Shown here piece by piece: positions 31,190 to 43,542 of a stretch of 64,000 nucleotides of DNA. How positions within the stretch are numbered: position 1 is the first letter of the stretch; every line of letters starts with the position of its first letter. Position numbers and translations under genes: made by a program. The notes below the pieces were generated by a model, which worked only from the letters and a program-made list of their open reading frames with translations, searched no databases and was not told the DNA's origin. Origin of the DNA: Colius striatus (Eukaryota; Chordata; Aves; Coliiformes; Coliidae); assembly GCF_028858725.1 (NCBI RefSeq), contig NC_084773.1, forward strand, positions 10,096,350 to 10,160,349, in the 5' to 3' direction.

Positions 31190-31859
31190 CAATGGAGAGC
31201 TGGCTGCCAGAAAAGGACCTGGCAGTGTTGGTTGACAGTGGCTGAACATGAACCAGCAGTGTGCCCAGGTGGCCAATGGTAACCTGTCTTGTATCAGAAA
31301 CGGTGACCAGTAGGACCAAGGCAGTGATTGTCCCCCAGTACTTGGTGCTGGTGAGGCTGCACCACAAATACTATGTTCAGTTCTGGGCCTCTCACTACAA
31401 GAGGGACATTGAGGTGCTGATGTGTGTCTAGAGATGGGCAAAAAGCTGAGTCTGGAGAACAAATCTGATGAGGAGCAGCTGAGGGAGCTGGGGGTGTTTA
31501 GTCTGGAGAAGAGGAGGCTGAGGGGAGACATGATCACTTTCTACAACTACTTGAAAAGAGGCTGCAGTGAGGTGGGGGTCAGTCTCTTCTCAAGTAGCAA
31601 AAGATAGGACAAGAGAAAACAGCCTCACATTGCCCCAGGGGAGGTTTAGATCGGACATTAAGAAGAACTTTTTTCCTGAGAGGGCTGTCAGCCCCTGTGC
31701 CAGGCTGCCCAGGGAGGTGGGGGAGTCCCCATCCCTGCAGCTATTGCAAAGCCGTGTAGCTGATGTGCTGAGGGCCATGGGTTAGTGGTGGGATTGCCAG
31801 GATGAGGGGAGGGGTTGGACTTGATCTTAAAGACATTTTCCAACCAAAATGATTCTGTG
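31190..31859 (+). mobile_element. CR1-type LINE fragment, 5'-truncated, plus orientation
   Basis: The order of landmarks is that of the CR1 3' region: AGCAGTGTGCCCAGGTGGCCAA at the left, then GTTCAGTTCTGGGCC, then the decayed end of the ORF2 frame (L-F-S-L-E-K-R-R-L type motif, here [14 protein letters not shown]), then the 3' UTR ending AATGATTCTGTG. It is truncated at its 5' end, as is normal for CR1. The frame is broken by stops. The left boundary is approximate. Confidence 0.9.
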
Positions 31860-34800
31860 CCTGCCAGGGAGAGAACGCCTCCCACCTGCAGCCATGCATC
31901 TGGGAGAGGAGTGATTTTGGGTGCAGACTGCTGCAGTGAGCAGCTGTGCCTCTCCAGTACAGCCCTCTGTGGTGCTTCTCAGGGTGGGCAGAAACCTGGT
32001 CCTCACAGAAGGGCTTGCTCTTCACTAACCTCTGCAGTACCAATGCTCTTACCACCATCAAGCAGTGAATCTGACCTCCTCCTCTCCTCCAGTTCCTTCT
32101 ATTTGCAGTTTCTAACTCATTTCACTGAGGAATTTCCCCAGGGAGGACAGTGAGGCAGTTGCTGATGGGTGTTTGCCTGCAAGAGATGGAACCATTTGGA
32201 AAACAGAGAGAGAAAACAGGTTATATCTAAAGTATTTGCAGTTCTTCCTGTAACAGCGAAAAATCTGCTGGCAGCCCCTGACCTGGCACATGTCACAGCC
32301 CGTGTGTTTGTTTGGTGGCCCTGAGGTTTACACCTGGCCAGTGGGGCCAGGCAGGGAGGGCTTCAGCGGCAGCAGGAGAGCAGCCAGTAACAGCGCTGCC
32401 CCAGCCGCTGGCCCCGCTCCGGGCTAGGGATGTCTGTGGGCTCGGGATATCCTGCTCCTCCTGCCCAGGACAGCAGGTGCTGCCCCATCTCAGCAGCCCC
32501 CTGGCTCCTTCTCTCACACTCAGCTCTGGCCAGGACAACAGACTGTGGAAAGGGTCAGTGCCTCTGTGCTGTGGGCTGCTCACCTCGAGGCCTTTGCAAA
32601 GCAGTTTTCCCCCTCCCCTACTCCACCTCTGCAGCACTCAGAGGGGCTATTAAATCCCAGTGATTTAAAAGTTTGCTTTGCAGAATGTCAGCCTCTAGTT
32701 GAGTAGGGCTGGCAACCAAAGTGCCACAGGCTGCAGAGACAGCGTGGAGAGCCCATTCCCTGCACATGGGATGGGGGCTGGCTGCTGCTGTCTCAGCTGT
32801 GCTGTGCTGATGGTGCAGCCCTTCCATGCCCATCCAGCAGCTTCATCTCCCAGCTGGGTCTGACAGTGCAGAGGTGAAGAAAAGATGCCTCTATGTCCTA
32901 CACCTGCACAGAGCATCAGGGACACATTCAGTCCGTGCAGTTTTTGCTGAAGAGCATTGCCCTGGCCTGTTTCCTCATCCCATGCTGTGCTGCACTGCAC
33001 AGCCCTGCTCCAGTCTGGGACCACAGGCCCAGCAGCACTCAGGCAAGGAGGGGGCAAAGCCGGCACATGCTGGCCAAGAGGCAGCAGGATGATGGGCATG
33101 GAGTTAGGCTGGGGAAGCCTTTCTCATCCATGAAGCCTCCCCACTCTCTGAAAACAAACTAGGCAGTTCCCTTCTGCACTCTCCATTTTCCAAAGCGCTT
33201 GCCAGACATCCCTCTGTGCCTCCCCTCCTCTGCAGGGCCCTCGCTGCAAGCACTGGCCCTTCCTGTCCTCTGTCCTGCAGATCATTAACTAGCTCTGCTC
33301 TCTCTCTTTTTATTTTTTTCTTCTTCCCTTTTGAACATATCAGCCTCATGGAATCAAAGAGGCATTTCAGTGACTCAGGCGTTTCCCATTGCCCTATTCC
33401 AGCATCCTCTACTCTTAACGCTGAGAGCTTTTCACGTCCTATTTGGAACTGATAGGAAGCCCTTTCATTGTTTCACTACATGGATATTAACACTGATGAA
33501 GGAAATGCTCCATCTGATAACAGAACCGTTGAAAAGAGCACCATTTCCAAACTAGCAGACTTAGAGACAGTGCATTCCTGCAGCTCACACTGGCTTAGTA
33601 CACCCACCTCGGGCAGCCCCAGCACGGCCACGACTGGCTTTTCCTTAGTTGTGTTCATGCAGGCTGGCATCTCACATCAGGACCTCCAGAAAATGGGCTC
33701 TTCTCTGTCAGGGGCAAATGACATTGCCCATGTCTATTCTTGAGATCAACTTGGCGTCTTCCAGGCTGTAAGGAAAAGCTGCAGTTGCTCTGAGATGCTC
33801 TGACTTGAGCAGCCCAATGGCCAACAGTGAGGTCAGCCCCCGGCTGGAGAGAACATACCTCACTCAAGCAGTGGAAAAAGGCTCTAACTGGAGCTCAGAA
33901 GAGGTAGAAAGGTCATGGTGGCATAGATACGGAGAAGAGTCAAAAGCTCAGTCTCACAGCCCAGTGCGGAGTACAGCCACCAGTGTTTCCATGGGGCTTC
34001 CAGGCCAATGACAGCTCTGTCCTACTGAGGAGCCGGCCCCTCAGACAGCATGGACAGGTACCCCGGGCCAGGCACCATCCCAGCCTTTTGATCATTCTGG
34101 GACTCTCTTCTCTCCATGAGACCTCTACAAAGCTGGCTGGGCACTGCAGCTTTCTATCACTACTGAAAGTCGTTTCCTCCTGCTGTGGCTGCCCTAATCA
34201 ATTAGTGACTTATAAATAACCTCCCTAATTGCACGGTGACATCCGGAGAGCGTCATCTCTGCCAGCTTCCTCCTCTACCTGGGGAGTGAGCTTTTTCCAG
34301 AGCACGAGGGCAGCTGGGAGCACCCTCTGCCCAACCCTCTCTAATGCTTCCCACCACAGGGTGACTTTCCACACTCTGCCCGTCTCCCCCTGCTCCTGTG
34401 AGGTGGGACTGGTTCCGTTTTCAGCAGTGGGATGTTCTGGTAACACATAGCAAGGTCTCTCTCAGGAATGCTGCTCTGAACCCTGCCCAAGCCCATTTTG
34501 GTGTGGTGGTCACTCCTACACTGTCCCTCCAAAAAAGCCCATACCATCCACTCCTGAGACCACTGGGATTGGTGCAACAACCAGTTTCCACAAAAGATGC
34601 TCAGCACAGATCCCAGTCAACAGCAAACCTCCCAATTCTATAGATAAGCCAAAAAGAGAGTCAGGAAGCTCTGGAGGGTCACCCAGCACAGGGACCATGA
34701 GGGAGACTGCAGCTGAGACAGCCTGGCAGCGCCTACCTGAGACAAGCCTCTTCCCACGCTGTGGCACTCCCCATGGCTCAGGCAGGAGAGCAACGTGTGG

Positions 34801-34985
34801 CCACTGCTGCATGCTTACTGCTGCAGGACCATCATCATCTCTTCCCTGGTTCAAGCAAAAAGTAATGTTAACAACCAAAACATTCATTGAAAGAAATACA
34901 GTGAGTGGGCTGATGGCAGGTGCCCCTGCTTTTGCTGTGATTTCCCTCTGGCAGCTGATGCACAAACCCTAGACCCCACGGGCCC
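31860..34985. other. Intergenic sequence, nothing recognised
   Basis: A pyrimidine-rich run at about 33297-33330 is the only low-complexity feature. No exon or transposon was recognised. Confidence 0.5.
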
Positions 34986-35170
34986 ATTGGCTTCTGCTCC
35001 ACACTCGTTCGGTAGATGAGCTGATTAAGAGCTTTTGCTTTGGAGTTCCTGCACCAACCAAGCTTGCTCATGAGCCTGGAAATGCAGGAGTTCACTTTTT
35101 TGTTTTTGTTAAGTATGTGTACAGGTGGCAATCCAAGGTCATCTATCAGAAGTTATCTGTTTTATTTGTG
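34986..35170. promoter_or_regulatory. Candidate regulatory block with E-box and two GATA motifs
   Basis: An AT-balanced segment carrying CAGGTG (E-box, 35122), CTATCA (reverse of TGATAG, 35143) and TTATCT (reverse of AGATAA, 35153). The two GATA motifs are 10 bp apart, in the same orientation. Regulatory role is inferred from motif grouping only. Confidence 0.3.
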
Positions 35171-36005
35171 TCCCTCGGCTCTCACCTGGGCGGCACAGCA
35201 GTGGCTGTCTGAGCAGCCAAGGCACTTGGTACTTAAAAGGTTTCTTCTTTTCTTGTCTCTGGCCATGAAGGGCTGCCTGCCCTTCTGGCACCATAGGAGG
35301 AAGTCACCCAGTGTTCTGTTCTCGTAAGCTGCCCCTTTGATCAGCTGTGACTTTAGTGGATCAAACAGCTCAGAGGACATAACCTCACGTGCTGGGCTGC
35401 GCCGTGACGGGCAGGGAAGCGGCGTCTCCAGCATGAGTTGGCAAAGCCTCAGCCAGAGCAGCCGGGAAACAGTCCCCCTCTCTGAACCCCCCCAAACCCC
35501 CAGTGGCCATCTCTGAGTTGCTACAAGGGTTTGGAGCAAAACTGCTGGGACATGGGCCAGGAGGGAGGGTCCTGCCCTGCCAGTGCGCTGGACCACAGCA
35601 CTGGGGCTGTGCTGCCCAGCCCCGGGCACGTGGCAGGTTCCTGCATCTCCCCAACTGCTCCATGGTTGCTGCCTTTTGCCCAGCTCCTTCCCCTCCTTTG
35701 GGATTTCAGAAGTCCCTCATACCTGCTGTCTGGGGCTATCCCCCTGCCTGGGTAGTGGCACAACCTGCTCAGAGGTTTCCAGCCCACCCTGCACGAAGAC
35801 ACTGAGTGAGAGCCTGCCCCAAGCCTCAGAAAGCCACCCATGCTCAACCTCCTGGGCACACACAGAGGGGCTTGGGTAGAAAATGAGATCCTCTAGAGAT
35901 GAGGCTGAGCCATAACATCACATGTTCGATATTTTTTCCATGTATAAAAATCAAGGGGTGGGAGCTGGGCACATGGTTCCTCAGGAGGGACCAGAGTGGT
36001 CCCTA
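35171..36005. other. Intergenic sequence, nothing recognised
   Basis: GC-moderate sequence between a candidate regulatory block and a CR1 copy; open frames overlap and show no similarity. Confidence 0.5.
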
Positions 36006-36280
36006 CATAGAATCAGAGAATCATTTTGGTTGGAAAAGATCTTCAAGATCAAGTCCAACCCCTCCCCTCACCCTGGCAATCCCACCACTAACCCGTGGCC
36101 CTCAGCACCTCAGCTACACGGCTTTGCAGTAGCTGCAGGGCTGGGGACTCCCCCACCTCCCTGGGCAGCCTGGCACAGGGTCTGACAGCCCTCTCAGGGA
36201 AAAAGTTCTTCCTAATCTCCAATTTAAACCTCCCCTGGTGCAACTTGAGGCCATTTCCTCTTGTCCTACATCTGGTCTCC
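36006..36280 (-). mobile_element. CR1-type LINE 3' fragment, minus orientation
   Basis: Starts with the reverse complement of a duplicated CR1 3' terminus (CATAGAATCAGAGAATCA) and continues through the 3' UTR (GGTTGGAAAAGAT, CACCTCCCTGGGCAGCCTGG) to CAACTTGAGGCCATTTCCTC. It belongs to the same subfamily as the copies at 31.2 and 38.4 kb. The distal end is approximate. Confidence 0.92.
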
Positions 36281-37429
36281 CAATTAAATTCTTGAATACA
36301 CACCAACTCACCATGATCCTTGTCTTAAAAGCACATTGGTCTGGGAGCAGCTGTCCTACAGAGACAGCTTTCCAACTGTTCAGCTGCATTTTGCCAGCCC
36401 CAAGGCTGACCATTGCCCACAGCAGCCAGCTCATGGCTAGTGAGCTAATCTGGCTGTGCTTTTCTTAAATCCCGGCTGCTGGAGTCAGGGGAGCTTTGGT
36501 TTGGTTGTGATATATATTTTTTTCCTTAAAACAAGGGTATTTTAGCCCTTGGGACTGCAGAGAACAGACCATCTCCATCAGAGGACTTACCATGGAGAAG
36601 GGTGGCCACAGCTGCCGGGCAGGGAGGTTGCGTGCCCCAGGGCAAGGACGAGTCCTAGCAGGCCCTTCATCTCTCGGCATGGACCAGCCTTAAGCATATT
36701 TCCACACAGCTGGAGGGAAACCCCAGCTGCAATCCTGAAAAATAACAAATAATAGAAGTGGCTGTGAGCAGCAGCAGGGCTGGCAGGAAACATTCCCAGT
36801 AGCAGCTGCTTCCTGAGTGCGACATTTATTTGATCCCCTGGCACCATCTGGGCCATGCCCCACTCTTTGTTTTCATTAAGAGTTTAGGAAAACAATTCAG
36901 CTTTGACTAATTGCTCTTTAAGGTCCCAAGCTCACCCTTTCTCCTCCCCCCATATTTCCTCTCCTAACCCCTCACCCTCCATCCATGCCCTCCATCCCCT
37001 CCAGCCAGTCCCAAGCTCTCCCCTTCCACCCATGCTACCTAACTCCCGCTTTTCCCGCGGTACCTGGTGTCCCCCAGTGCCAGGTGTGACACATCTTTGT
37101 GTGCTGCCCCTCAGGAGCTTCCTCTTTTCCTTGCACAAGCAGCACTGGCACAAACGCTGCCAATATGTGCCAGGTTAGGGCCAGGTGCCCTGCGGCAAGG
37201 AAGACGAGGCAGGTCAGTGACAGATCAGCAGCACCATCCAGGACCACCGTGCTGTGCATGGACACCTCCCAAATCCTGTGGGCTGGGAGCTGCTGGTGCC
37301 CTGCCCAGACCTCTCACAGTCCTCTTTCCACCTCCAACATGAGTGTGTTGACCCGGGGGAAGCAACCCTGCAGGGCCCAGCCCGGAGCGAGAGCCTGTTT
37401 TGTTGAGTGTATATTTTCCACCCTGGAAT
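36281..37429. other. Intergenic sequence, nothing recognised
   Basis: No gene or repeat recognised. A pyrimidine-rich patch occurs at about 36940-37050. Confidence 0.5.
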
Positions 37430-37960
37430 AATCAGAGAGAAAAAATGTCAAGCCTTGATGTGAAATCCTTGCCACGCCGGGAAGGGGGTTGTTATTGCAC
37501 AGGACTTGTGTGTTCCCCCCTCACCCTGTGTCCTCACCTGATGGCTTTAGCAGGATTTGCAGAGAGGACGAGGAACTGGAGGAATTCCGGCCCCCTAATT
37601 ACACTTGCTGGGAGGAATTTGCTTTTGCCATGTCCCCGCTGAGTTAACCTAACAAGCATGGAGACGAGCCTTTCTTACTTAATTAGCGGCTCCACCGTGA
37701 AGTCCCCTCCACAGCACGCACACGCCGGCTCCCCCTCCTCCAGCGTCGTGCCGGTATTTGTTCCCTCTCCCCTCACCCTTTGCCCTTTGCAATCCTCTGC
37801 GACAGCTCAAAGCGCTTTTATGCCTTCCCGCTCCCACTTTCCGGTCCTAAAAACTGGGCTGGGGTCGAGGCAGCGGCTCCGTTTCCTTGCTCCTTCCTAA
37901 CAAGCGCTTCCTGCGACTGGATGGAGCTGATGAAGCGCTGGGATTTCCTTCCCTGGAAAC
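37430..37960. promoter_or_regulatory. Candidate conserved non-coding block with two TAATTA sites
   Basis: Sequence character changes here: non-repetitive, with homeodomain-type TAATTA at 37596 and 37680 and a cluster of CpGs without a full CpG island. It looks like a developmental enhancer by composition. Conservation cannot be measured here, so this is a weak call. Confidence 0.25.
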
Positions 37961-38390
37961 CCTCCCCGCTCCTCGGAGGGCTGAGGAACTCGGGGCTGCA
38001 GCTCTGCAATCTCGGCTGGGAACGTGGCCGTGCGGGAAACCGCAGCCGCTGTCCCGCTTCCTACGGCGGTGGGTTGGCAGAGGGCTGAGCCCTGCACAGC
38101 GGGGCAGAGCCGCAGGGAAGCTGCCTCTGGGATCTGGGACAGGGGGCAAAGGTTAACAAGTGGGAGCTGTGGCTGGACTGAGGTGGCAGCGGTGTGGGCA
38201 CTGCGCTCACAGGAGTCATCAGAGCCCATGGGCTGGGCTGCGCTCGAGGGGTTTGGTGAAGCTCACAGGCAGAGTTTGGCTCTCACACGGGGATGGGTCT
38301 GCTTCCAGGGAAAGGCAGCCAAGGCAACAGCCTGCTCCCAGTGCAAGGAAAAGCACTGGGAGGTTGCAGGCTGAGCCAGACCAACCCTGG
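37961..38390. other. Intergenic sequence, nothing recognised
   Basis: Moderately GC-rich, ending at the CR1 copy. Confidence 0.5.
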
Positions 38391-38800
38391 AATCATAGAA
38401 TCATTTCAGTTGGAAAAGCCCTTTGAGCCCCTGGAGTCCCAGCCCTCCCCTCACCCTGCCTAGCCCACCACTAACCCACAGCCCTCAGCAGCTCAGCACC
38501 TCGGCTTTGGGATCCCTCCAAGGATGGGGACTACCCCACCTCCCTGGGCACACTGTCTAGCAACCCTCTCAGTAAAAAAGTTCTTCCTCATGTCCAATCT
38601 AAACCTCTCCTGGCACAACTTGAGGCCATTTCCTCTTGTCCTATCATTCATTACTGGGGAGAAGAGACCAACCCCCACCCCACTACAACCTCCTTTCAGA
38701 TAGTTGTAGAGAGTGATCACGTCTCCCCCCAGCCTCATTTTCTCCAGGGTAAATAACCCAAATTCCCTCTCCGTGGCTGAGCTGCACTGGAAAAACCGTG
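38391..38800 (-). mobile_element. CR1-type LINE fragment, minus orientation
   Basis: Begins AATCATAGAATCATTT (reverse complement of the CR1 terminus) and runs through the 3' UTR into the decayed end of the ORF2 frame (minus-strand [27 protein letters not shown]). It extends further 5' than the 36.0 kb copy. The right boundary is approximate. Confidence 0.92.
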
Positions 38801-40094
38801 TAGCATAGAGGATTGCCCCGTTCACCAGAGTAGTTAGACTTGTGCTACAATGAGAGACAACAGAAAAACAGGTTTTCTGGGCCTAGAGAATGCGTGGCAC
38901 TGGCCTTGAGGTGTTGCTTGAGATATTTTCCCCTGCTGTGAAATGTAGGGCTTCAACTGCTCTGGTTTGCACCTCTAAGCTATATGTCATGTACCAGCTT
39001 CAAATAGGAAGACCAGGATCCTCTTTCTAGCCAAAAAGCTGCCTGGTGGGACATCTTTCACCGCTTATACCCTCGGCCAGTTGTGCCAGCCGAGGTTGGA
39101 AGCAGGGGCTCCTGCAGCCATCCCATACTCTCAGTGCCACTGTCCTCAATGGCTATCAACACTGCCCAGCACCCTGAGAGGGAAATCTCCAGAAAGAAAG
39201 GACAGGGTCCAGAGCAGCAGTGCTGCAATCAAGGGCAGCAGCAGTTTTGCATGACTGCCAGATGACCTGCAGCCAGGACACAACCAACAGCAGGACTTTC
39301 TGTGGCAAGAGTAAACTTGGACGTTGGCATCTTGCAGAGGACTGAGCTCACCTGGTGGGCTGTCAGAGGAGAACGAAGCTGACAACTCTCTTGGAGACAT
39401 GTTGTTGCACTGATGCAGAACCCAGGCTTGTATAATCAGCACATCAATTAATAAAACCTTCTACGAGCATAAGCAAGGGGGAATCATAGAGCTCTAGGAG
39501 GAAAGTAAAAGGAATCACCGTAGTTATTCATCAGTTGAGGTCTTTCCAGCTAAAGCACAAGCATCTTAACAAAGGAAATAACCCAAAGCACAGGCATGGA
39601 AGAGGTTTGGGAGAAGAACCCAAAGTCTCATTGCCCTGCCTGCATTGCAGACAGCAGGACAGGCAGGAGGAAAGGGGGAAACCCCAGCTGGAGGGGACAC
39701 AGTGACAAGCTTCCCTCTTGGCTGTGATCCTGCTGTGGGCCACGTGTGGCTGGAGGAGAGGATAATGCCATTCCTTAGGAATGGCAACAACTGTTGTAAC
39801 ACAGGACAGCTTAGGTTTCTCTGGGGACAAACCCCAGGAGATACACATGGAAACAAGATCCCTTGGGGCACTGTGGGTGCCTGGCATGGAGCAGACGTGC
39901 TGGGACAAGACTACAGTTGTAGAGGAGCAACAGGGCACTGCCATGGGTGCACAGTGCTTGGTCTGGGACTCCTTGCCACGGGGCACTGGTTGTTTCCACA
40001 CCAAGATCACCCAAAACACGAATGTACTGTTACCTGTTGCAGTTAGCTGTGGTCTCACCTCAGCATAACTACTGACTGAGGTGCGATCATCACC
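38801..40094. other. Intergenic sequence between CR1 copies
   Basis: No gene recognised. GAATCATAGAG at about 39481 looks like a CR1 terminus but no CR1 body follows. Confidence 0.5.
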
Positions 40095-40632
40095 GCAGTT
40101 TGGATTTCATATGAGCCAGCAATGTGCCTTCGTGGCCAAGAAGGTCAATGGCATCCTGGGCTGTATTAAGAAGAGAGTGAGCAGCAGGTCGAGGGAGGTT
40201 CTCCTCCCTCCCTACTCTGCCCTGGTGAGGCCTCATCTGGAGTCCTGTGTCCAGTTCTGGGCTCCTCAGCTCAAGACGGACAGGGAACTGCTGAAGAGAA
40301 TCCAGTACAGTGCCACCAAGACGATCAGGGGACTGGAACATCTTTCTTATGAGGAAAGGCTGCAGGGCTTGAGGCTGTTTAGTCTGGAGAAGATTGAGAG
40401 GGGACCTTATCAACACTTATAAGTGCCTAAAGGGTGGATGGGCAGATGAGGGAGCCCTGGCCCAGGCTGCCCAGGGAGGGTGTGGAGACTCCTTCTCAGC
40501 AAGTTTCCAAACCCACCTGGACATGTTCCTGTGCCCCCTGATGGAGAGGAACCTGCTTTAGCAGGGGGTTGGGCTGGATGAGCTCTGGAGGTCCCTTCCA
40601 ACCCCCACCGTTCTGTGCATCTGATTCTATGA
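40095..40632 (+). mobile_element. CR1-type LINE fragment with readable end of ORF2, plus orientation
   Basis: A 113-codon open frame (40081-40422) contains the C-terminal region of the CR1 ORF2 protein, after the reverse transcriptase domain: motifs [39 protein letters not shown] and [10 protein letters not shown]. It is followed by a CR1 3' UTR and ends TTCTGTGCATCTGATTCTATGA at 40632. Its 3' UTR differs from that of the 31.2 kb copy (for example AACCTGCTTTAGCAGGGGGTT), so it is another subfamily. The element is 5'-truncated and not autonomous. Confidence 0.93.
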
Positions 40633-41025
40633 CCTGCGCCTGAAGCATCCTCAGGACATCCCACCCTGAGAACCAAAGCCCCCTGCACCCCTTTGCCCCA
40701 CAGCTGAGCACAGGGCCCTGCAGTCGGGGCTGTATCCACGCCGGGGCTGGGGCGGAGGCACTGGGCCGCAGGAAGCGTGACTGGTGTTTCCAGCACGCAG
40801 GAATGCCGGCGGGGCGGCGTGGGGACAGCTTCCTGCTGCTGCCGCACGCTTCCTGCCCGGCCCTGCCCCCGCCACGGCCTTACTGGAAACCCTGAGCTGT
40901 GCCCGCTGCTCCCAGCCTGGCCACCAGCACTGCCCAGGTGCCACAGGGCTGGCGTGAGCCACAGCCCCGCTCTCCCCCTTCCCCTCTGCCTGTGCTGCTG
41001 CTGCAGCAAAGTGCTGGTTTTCTTT
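40633..41025. other. GC-rich spacer between two inverted CR1 copies
   Basis: About 390 bp of GC-rich, moderately CpG-rich unique sequence, with no exon recognised. It is bounded on both sides by CR1 3' ends. Confidence 0.6.
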
Positions 41026-41285
41026 CACAGAATCCCACAGTGGTGGGGGTTGGAAGAGATGTCTGGAGTTCATCCAGCCCAACCCCCTGCTAAAGCAAGT
41101 TCCCCTCCATCGGGTCACACAGGAACATGTCCAGCTGGGTTTGGAAACCTCCAGAGAAGGAGCCTCCACATCCTCCCTGGGCAGTCTGGGCCGGGGCTCC
41201 CTCACAGTAAAAGTTCTCCTCATGTTCAAATAGAACTTCCTATGTTCCTGCTTGTGCCTGTTACCCCTTGTCCTGTTCCACAGGG
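41026..41285 (-). mobile_element. CR1-type LINE 3' fragment, minus orientation
   Basis: Begins CACAGAATCCCACAGTGG and includes CCAACCCCCTGCTAAAGCA and TGGAAACCTCCAGAGAAGG, the reverse complement of the same 3' UTR type as the 40.1 kb copy. It is short and truncated. The right boundary is approximate. Confidence 0.9.
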
Positions 41286-43540
41286 GTATGAAGTGGAATA
41301 GGACAAGAAAGGCAAGGGGGATAAGTGGCAGAAGTCCTGGCAGTGGGAGATGACATTGGCTTTCAAGGCCATGGATAGTGCAAGCCAACACGTCCCACTT
41401 GCTGCCTGGACTTTTGGGGCAGGTGCTCTCCATGGAGATCATCTAGGATGCTCCCACTGCCTTCACAGCAGCATCAGCCAAGCAGAGAGTTCATCCTTGC
41501 AGGGTTTGGCACACAGAACTGTGCTGAGTGCCTGGTGGAGGCACCACTCTTCATTCCCCTTGCCTTAAAGCCCACTCTCCTTCCCATCGCCCAGGCCCCA
41601 CACCTAGACTCTCCCCCAGGGGACTGTCTCACTCTCCTCCTTGCCCATTGTACATCCATCTCAGGCTGGACCAGCAGTTTCTCACCCTTTCACATCTACT
41701 TTGTCTCATGTGAGTTCCTCTCCCAGCTTCTCCCCTCTAACCCCATGGGATACTTTAACCTTCTTGGGACCTACCTTAGCCCCAAAGCTGCTTAAAAACA
41801 TCACATATAATTTCTCACCACTTCCAGCCCAGCTTGACTCACATTGCCTGGTCTCCCCTTGATCCCATCTCTGCAGGAGACACTTCTCCCTGTCAGGTCC
41901 CTGCAGGGTCACCTCTTTGCAGTTCAAGCCTCACCCTCAAAGCGAATCCTCTCCCTGCAAGGCAGCCCTAAGCCTCCTTGTCCTTTTCTCCTTTCACCCC
42001 ATTCTGAGGATGGGTAAACTCATCCCACCTGCCTTCAGGTCATCCCCAGCTCGCTCTTGACACTTCAAGCAGGAGTTGGTCACACACTTACAGCCCACCA
42101 CAGACATCAGTCAGCAGCCGATCATCCTCACTGGGGCAGACAGCAGCCATCCAGCTCTGCCATGAAACACCAGGGACATCCATCCTTAGCCAGACACCAA
42201 ATCAGTGTTGCTTACACTGCACCTCAGCTGACTGGGCAGGAGTGTCTCACACCGTACTAGGCAACCACCTAATCTCCCCAGAGACAGTCCTTCAGGCCTG
42301 TTCCTGTTCAGGCACTGATAAAAATCTGACCGAGATGTTTTCAACAGTAAGCCTGGTGCGATTACAAAGCAACCGTCCCTTACCCTCCAGCTGGGAAAGC
42401 TCAGCCTGGAGTTTTCTTTAGAAACATGGATTTTTCTTTAGTTTTATTTTAATCGTTGGTTCCAGCATGACCTGGTGGTGGGCGAGTCCCAAACCTGGCT
42501 CCCTGGAACTGACAGGAGGAAGAGGGACAGACAGGACGAGAGGCAGAGCCTTGCTCTCCTTCTGCCAGCTGAGTGCCATGGTGGTACTTGGGCTCATCTC
42601 CAGGCAACCTCTTCACCTTTGGGAAGGTGGCAGAGCTCTGCTCATGCTGATGGCCAGGTAGCAGGGTGGGGAAAGAGAGGATGGCAAACCAGAAGGAAGC
42701 AGTAACTCCTGAGGTGGGCTTTCACTTCCAGCTCCCTTTGGGTGCGTGCACAGCCCAGGCCTCATCACACATCTCGGGCAATAAGTAACCCCAATGCAGA
42801 GGCACATGTTGGGCACTGCAGCAGTGCCTGCAGCAGCTCTGCCATGTAGAGATGCCAGTAACTGCATCTGTCATGGCTCATTTTTCTTCACCAGACCCTC
42901 ACAATGACAGTGTTTGCGATGGCCCCACAGCTGAGTGCTGTGCCTGAAGGAGCCACGCTCAGCCTCACACTCATCCCTACCTGCTCCTTCCTGCTGCCAG
43001 CAGGATGAGGGTGCAGCCTTGGGCTGGCTCTCCAGGGGTGTGAGGAGGCACATCCTTGGAGGTTTGACTGAGCAAAGCCAGAGCTGAGCTGATCTAGTGC
43101 CAGCAACACTCCTGGCTCTCAACCTGGAGCCCTCCAGGAGTGGCTTCCAGCCAACATCTGAGACTGACCCTCCTCTCCTGTAGCCAGCCAGCTGAAGGAC
43201 CTGCAGGCAGAGCTGCTTATGTGATAGACCCCAGATTCACATTGGTGAAACTCTCCAGGCTTGGCAAGGACACACACTGCAATAAAATGAGTTAAGTCAC
43301 TCCAGGTAGCCTTGTCCCCTTGGCTGGGGAGGTAAAACACAAACACATTGATACAAAGGGCAAGCAGCACCCAGGCAGGGAAGCTGGCAGCAGCTCTCCC
43401 AGGCCAGGGCTGCCACACATCCTTGCTGTGGCATCAACTCACAACAGCTCCACAGGACCCATCCAGCACTGCTGCTTCTGCAGTTCATGGGGTTTATAGG
43501 TGCAGTTACCCACCAGTTTAAAAACACCACCACCAAAAAA
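41286..43540. other. Intergenic sequence, nothing recognised
   Basis: The left part (41.55-42.0 kb) is rich in CCTC-type pyrimidine runs. No gene or transposon recognised. Confidence 0.5.
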
Positions 43541-43542
43541 TC

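Noticed and set aside
39481-39500. GAATCATAGAG resembling a CR1 terminus
   Set aside because: No CR1 body follows on either side.
40081-40422. 113-codon open frame that looks conserved
   Set aside because: It is the tail of the CR1 retrotransposon ORF2, not a host gene.
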